Source: Puniceicoccales bacterium
Lineage (GTDB): Bacteria > Verrucomicrobiota > Verrucomicrobiia > Opitutales > LL51
Assembly: GCA_031278845.1 (NCBI GenBank)
Contig: JAITJQ010000052.1
Span: 1 to 8,440, forward strand
Direction of reading: 5' to 3'
DNA: 8,440 bases
Shown in pieces: positions 6,094-8,440 of this stretch. Numbering within the stretch: the first letter of the stretch is position 1; every line of letters starts with the position of its first letter. The notes under the pieces were generated by a model. It was given only the letters and a program-made list of their open reading frames with translations. It was not told where the DNA came from and did not search any database. Position numbers and translations under genes: made by a program.

Positions 6094-6412
6094 CTAAGGG
6101 CTGCGCGCCTTTAGAATCCCCGCCAGGGGATACCATCCCCTGGACCTGGTTTTAGCGGATTGATCCAGGAGCATTGCTCCTGGATCAATCCGCTAAGGTC
6201 CAAAAAGAAAAAAAAGTGGCCAAGGTTATGCGCATCGCGCATAGCCTTGGCCAACAATTTTAAAAACACTTTTTGAAAAACTTGACCCTTGCGGCCGAGC
6301 CCGGCGCGGAACGCGCCGGGCTCGGCCGCTGGACGAGGTCAAGGAGTCTCCGACTCCTTGCGGAGGGTCCAGGGGGGCGGAGCCCCCCTGGGGGATCCGG
6401 AGCCCTCTGGGC
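6094..6412 (-). repeat. Palindromic composite element, copy 2 (PCE-2), most complete copy
   Basis: Seven hairpins occupy the convergent gap between the rhomboid gene and kdsC. In plus-strand order: H1 CTAAGGGC/GCCTTTAG (6094-6114); H2 CCAGGGGAT/ATCCCCTGG (6123-6143); H3, a 21-bp stem (6152-6172 with 6176-6196), bracketed by GGACC and GGTCC; an A-rich linker; H4, a 17-bp stem (6217-6233 with 6237-6253); a linker AACAATTTTAAAAACACTTT; H5, a perfect 18-bp GC-rich stem (6291-6308 with 6312-6329); H6 CAAGGAGTC/GACTCCTTG (6340-6360); H7 CCAGGGGGGC/GCCCCCCTGG (6369-6391). The flank GGAGCCCTCTGGGC matches the PCE-1 end. Loops are mostly 3 nt. Strand is given so that PCE-1 is plus. The element ends 3 nt from the kdsC stop. 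Confidence 0.9.
6202..6253 (-). terminator. Intrinsic terminator of lptB-kdsC within PCE-2
   Basis: Read on the minus strand, the 17-bp H4 stem (6253-6217, triloop, one G-T pair) is followed by C and then T8, C, T5 (6215-6202). This is a textbook intrinsic terminator for transcripts leaving kdsC. On the plus strand the same hairpin is followed by ACAATTTT and, further on, CTTTTT, so it may also stop rhomboid transcripts, less strongly. Confidence 0.7.
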
Positions 6413-6415
6413 AAA

Positions 6416-7489
6416 CTAGTGCTCGAGGGCGTTGACAATTTCGACAAACTCGGCGACGGCACCAAAACCACCGGTGCTTCTGAGGTGAAAAATATGGGGA
6501 ATATTTTTAATGAGGGGCATGGCACGGGCGGGACATGCGGCGATACCATTTTCACGAATGAGGGATTCGATAATGCCAAGATCATTTATATCGTCGCCGA
6601 TGTAAGCGGTTTCGCCAAGTTGAATCTCGAAATTTTGACAAATCTCAAAAAGTATTTGAAGTTTTTTATTGCCAGCGTTTGTAAAAAGATGCGTTTGGGG
6701 TATATGGCATTGGGCAGCAAATTTCTGTAGAATGGGTCCCGATTCTCCCGTAACCAGGAAACTGAGATGCCCACAGTTATTCCATTTTCTAAGGGCCTGC
6801 ATATCGGCAAACGAAAAACGTTTCCATTCGGAACCATCTTCGCCGTAGATTTTAAATCCATCGGTACACGTGCCATCGATGTCACAAATGAGTGCCCGAA
6901 TTGTTTTTTTCACCGAACGAATGCTTGGAGGAAGATTGCCCTGTAGCATCCGTGTTTCGTTATAGTAGGACAAAACATCGACATTTCTATCGGCTGAGGT
7001 ATCGATAACGGTACGGATGAAATGTTGCGTAACGTTTGGGAAATCACGTTTTGAGAGTAAAATTTTCGGTCGTTCTTCGAAAAAATCGGAAGATGTCAGT
7101 TGATCGTCAAAAATCGCTATTTCATGGAGGGAATACCGGTATTTGAGGCAAAATCGTGCGATATATTGTGGCTTATGAGGAATATTTGTAAAACAAAATG
7201 GAATTTTTAGATCCCTACAGCGGCGTTGGATAATTTCCGTGAAATCAGAGGACTGGGAGATAACTGCGGAGGGAATATTTAAAACATTTGCTAAAATATT
7301 TTTTACTGCAAAGCCATCGTAGACACTAAACGGAATGGCCCGTATCGTTTCGGGGGATTTTTTCTCGTTGCAGAGAAAGAAGGAGTCGTCAATTGCGTAA
7401 CCATCGTGAGGCAAAGTCAATATTTCCTTAGGGTTCCAAAAAATATCGTCGCCAATGATGACTAATTTCGAATCTAAAAGGGAAGCCAT
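6416..7489 (-). CDS. kdsC: Tandem KdsC-like protein: degenerate N-terminal HAD domain plus intact Kdo-8-phosphate phosphatase domain
   Basis: KdsC removes phosphate from Kdo-8-phosphate in LPS Kdo synthesis. The 357-aa protein is about twice the usual 170-190 aa. The C-terminal half (about 196-357) has every HAD motif: CDIDGTCTDG (D203, D205), FSFADMQAL, VTGES (T247), K275/K276 and YIGDDINDL (D299, D300, D303), and the usual end STGGFGAVAEFVE. The N-terminal half (about 8-178) follows the same plan in weakened form: VIIGDDIFW at motif I, FSVYDGFAV, VISQSSDFTEIIQRRCRDLK at motif II, HKPQYIARFCL, and IAIFDDQLTSSDF at motif IV. Motif I no longer reads DxDGTxTDG, so this half is probably inactive and may serve as an oligomer partner. 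It follows lptB by 2 nt in an LPS operon. Activity on Kdo-8-P rather than another sugar acid phosphate is inferred from this context. Confidence 0.88.
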   Translation of the reverse strand: MASLLDSKLVIIGDDIFWNPKEILTLPHDGYAIDDSFFLCNEKKSPETIRAIPFSVYDGFAVKNILANVLNIPSAVISQSSDFTEIIQRRCRDLKIPFCFTNIPHKPQYIARFCLKYRYSLHEIAIFDDQLTSSDFFEERPKILLSKRDFPNVTQHFIRTVIDTSADRNVDVLSYYNETRMLQGNLPPSIRSVKKTIRALICDIDGTCTDGFKIYGEDGSEWKRFSFADMQALRKWNNCGHLSFLVTGESGPILQKFAAQCHIPQTHLFTNAGNKKLQILFEICQNFEIQLGETAYIGDDINDLGIIESLIRENGIAACPARAMPLIKNIPHIFHLRSTGGFGAVAEFVEIVNALEH

Positions 7490-7491
7490 GG

Positions 7492-8217
7492 TTACATGGA
7501 AAAGCGTTCGCCCAGGTAAAATTTGCGGCTTTGTGGGTCGCTGAGCAGGACGGATCGGTTGCCTTCGCAGAGGACTTTTCCTTCATGAATCAGGTAAGCG
7601 CGGCCGACAATCGAAAGAGTTTCACGTACATTATGGTCCGTGATGAGAATACCGATTCCTTTTTGGCTGAGATGAGCAATAATATTTTGAATGTCGGCGA
7701 CACTGATGGGATCAACACCACTAAAGGGTTCATCGAGAAGAAGAAATTTGGGATTTATCAGAAGGGTACGGGCGATTTCGAGTCGTCTGCGTTCGCCGCC
7801 ACTCAACGTATACGCCTTTTGTGAAGCGAGTTGTTGGATACCGAGTTCTTTCAGCGCATTATTGATGGTGGCATTGAGGTTTGAAGCATCGATGGACAAG
7901 TATTCGGCGATGATTTTTAAATTATCATAAACCGATAGCTTTCCAAAGACGGAGCTTTCCTGGGGAAGGTAGCCGATACCCAGTTTAGCGCGTCGGTGTA
8001 TGGAAAATTGGGTGATATCTCGTTCGTCGAGAAATACCCGTCCTCCATTTGGTTCGACAAGTCCTACTAATATGGAAAAGGTCGTCGTTTTTCCAGCACC
8101 GTTGGGTCCTAAGATACCGATAATTTCCCCGGAAGAGATGGTTAAATGGACGCGATCAACCACATTCCGTTTACCGTAATTTTTAGAAATGGCATGGCTC
8201 GAAAAGGTATGCGTCAC
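7492..8217 (-). CDS. lptB: LPS export ABC transporter ATP-binding protein LptB
   Basis: Cytoplasmic ATPase that, with LptFG and LptC, drives LPS from the inner membrane to the Lpt bridge. The 241-aa length is typical. Motifs: Walker A GPNGAGKT (37-44), Q-loop LPQESSVF (Q86), signature LSGGE (138-142), Walker B FLLLDEP with E163 and GVDP, and the H-loop ITDHNVRET (H195). The end KFYLGERF is diagnostic for LptB among small ABC ATPases. The start is a GTG at 8217; no in-frame ATG lies nearby and there is no Shine-Dalgarno. A TATACT at 8256-8251 on the minus strand could be a -10 box, but no matching -35 is seen because the PCE-3 hairpin H1 lies there. It is first in the lptB-kdsC pair. lptA and lptC are not in the window. 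Confidence 0.96.
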   Translation of the reverse strand: MTHTFSSHAISKNYGKRNVVDRVHLTISSGEIIGILGPNGAGKTTTFSILVGLVEPNGGRVFLDERDITQFSIHRRAKLGIGYLPQESSVFGKLSVYDNLKIIAEYLSIDASNLNATINNALKELGIQQLASQKAYTLSGGERRRLEIARTLLINPKFLLLDEPFSGVDPISVADIQNIIAHLSQKGIGILITDHNVRETLSIVGRAYLIHEGKVLCEGNRSVLLSDPQSRKFYLGERFSM

Positions 8218-8259
8218 AGAATCACTAAAGCGGATTTTTTTTTTAAGGGAAGTATATTT

Positions 8260-8440
8260 CTAAGGGCTCCTCGCCCTTAGAATCCCCGCCAGGAGGCACC
8301 GCCTCCTGGACCTGGATTTAGCGGATTGATCCAGTGGCGATGCCACTGGATCAATCCGCTAAGGTCCAAAAAGAAAAAAAAGTGGCCAAGGCTATGCGCA
8401 TCGCGCATAGCCTTGGCCAACAATTTTAAAAACACTTTTT
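8260..8440 (-). repeat. Palindromic composite element, copy 3 (PCE-3), cut by the window end
   Basis: Same order and orientation as PCE-2: H1 CTAAGGGC/GCCCTTAG (8260-8280); H2 CCAGGAGGC/GCCTCCTGG (8289-8309); H3, a 21-bp stem (8318-8338 with 8342-8362), bracketed by GGACC and GGTCC; the A-rich linker; H4, a perfect 17-bp stem (8383-8399 with 8403-8419); the linker AACAATTTTAAAAACACTTT. From 8363 to the end it is nearly identical to 6197-6274. H2 and the tip of H3 differ from PCE-2 by paired changes. On the minus strand H4 plus T8-C-T5 forms a terminator-like signal facing lptB from upstream. H5-H7 presumably follow outside the window. Confidence 0.88.

Noticed and set aside
6226..6585. Open frame of 119 codons on the minus strand
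   Set aside because: It runs through PCE-2 hairpins and overlaps kdsC in another frame. Its Pro/Ser/Arg-rich composition comes from the GC-rich palindromes.

Overview
The window looks like part of a chromosome of a Gram-negative bacterium with AT-rich genes. LptB and a Kdo-8-phosphate phosphatase imply an outer membrane with Kdo-containing LPS. An ankyrin-repeat fragment and two abundant repeat families suggest a host-associated or intracellular lifestyle. Protein style (extended IF-1, HIR-like SPFH protein, tandem KdsC) would fit the PVC group (Verrucomicrobiota/Chlamydiota), but that placement is a guess. No prophage, transposase, CRISPR array or defence cassette is visible.

Layout, left to right. 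1-250: minus-strand ankyrin fragment whose upstream side is a copy of repeat family R2. 278-358: tRNA-Leu(UAG), minus. 596-1495: stomatin/HIR-like SPFH membrane protein, plus, with a good promoter and a hairpin after its stop. 1565-1695: AT-rich, nothing recognised. 1698-2045: three head-to-tail R2 units. 2118-3754: infA-mnmE pair, minus (IF-1, then the tRNA-modifying GTPase MnmE). 3849-4131: first copy of a GC-rich palindromic composite element (here PCE), between divergent infA and bioB. 4177-5142: biotin synthase, plus. 5238-6080: rhomboid serine protease, plus. 6094-6412: second PCE, inverted relative to the first, filling the convergent gap between the rhomboid gene and kdsC. 6416-8217: lptB-kdsC operon, minus (LPS export ATPase and Kdo phosphatase). 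8260-8440: third PCE, upstream of lptB and cut by the window end.

How the genes relate: lptB and kdsC are 2 nt apart and both serve LPS. infA and mnmE are 14 nt apart and both serve translation. bioB, the rhomboid gene and the SPFH gene look like independent units. The most unusual content is non-coding. Three PCE copies share linkers and hairpin order, but individual hairpins differ by paired (compensatory) changes, and in one copy a hairpin is replaced by an unrelated one. Each PCE carries an intrinsic-terminator-like hairpin plus T-tract. The second family, R2, has four units in this window, one fused to the ankyrin reading frame. None of the seven complete protein genes has a convincing Shine-Dalgarno sequence at normal spacing.
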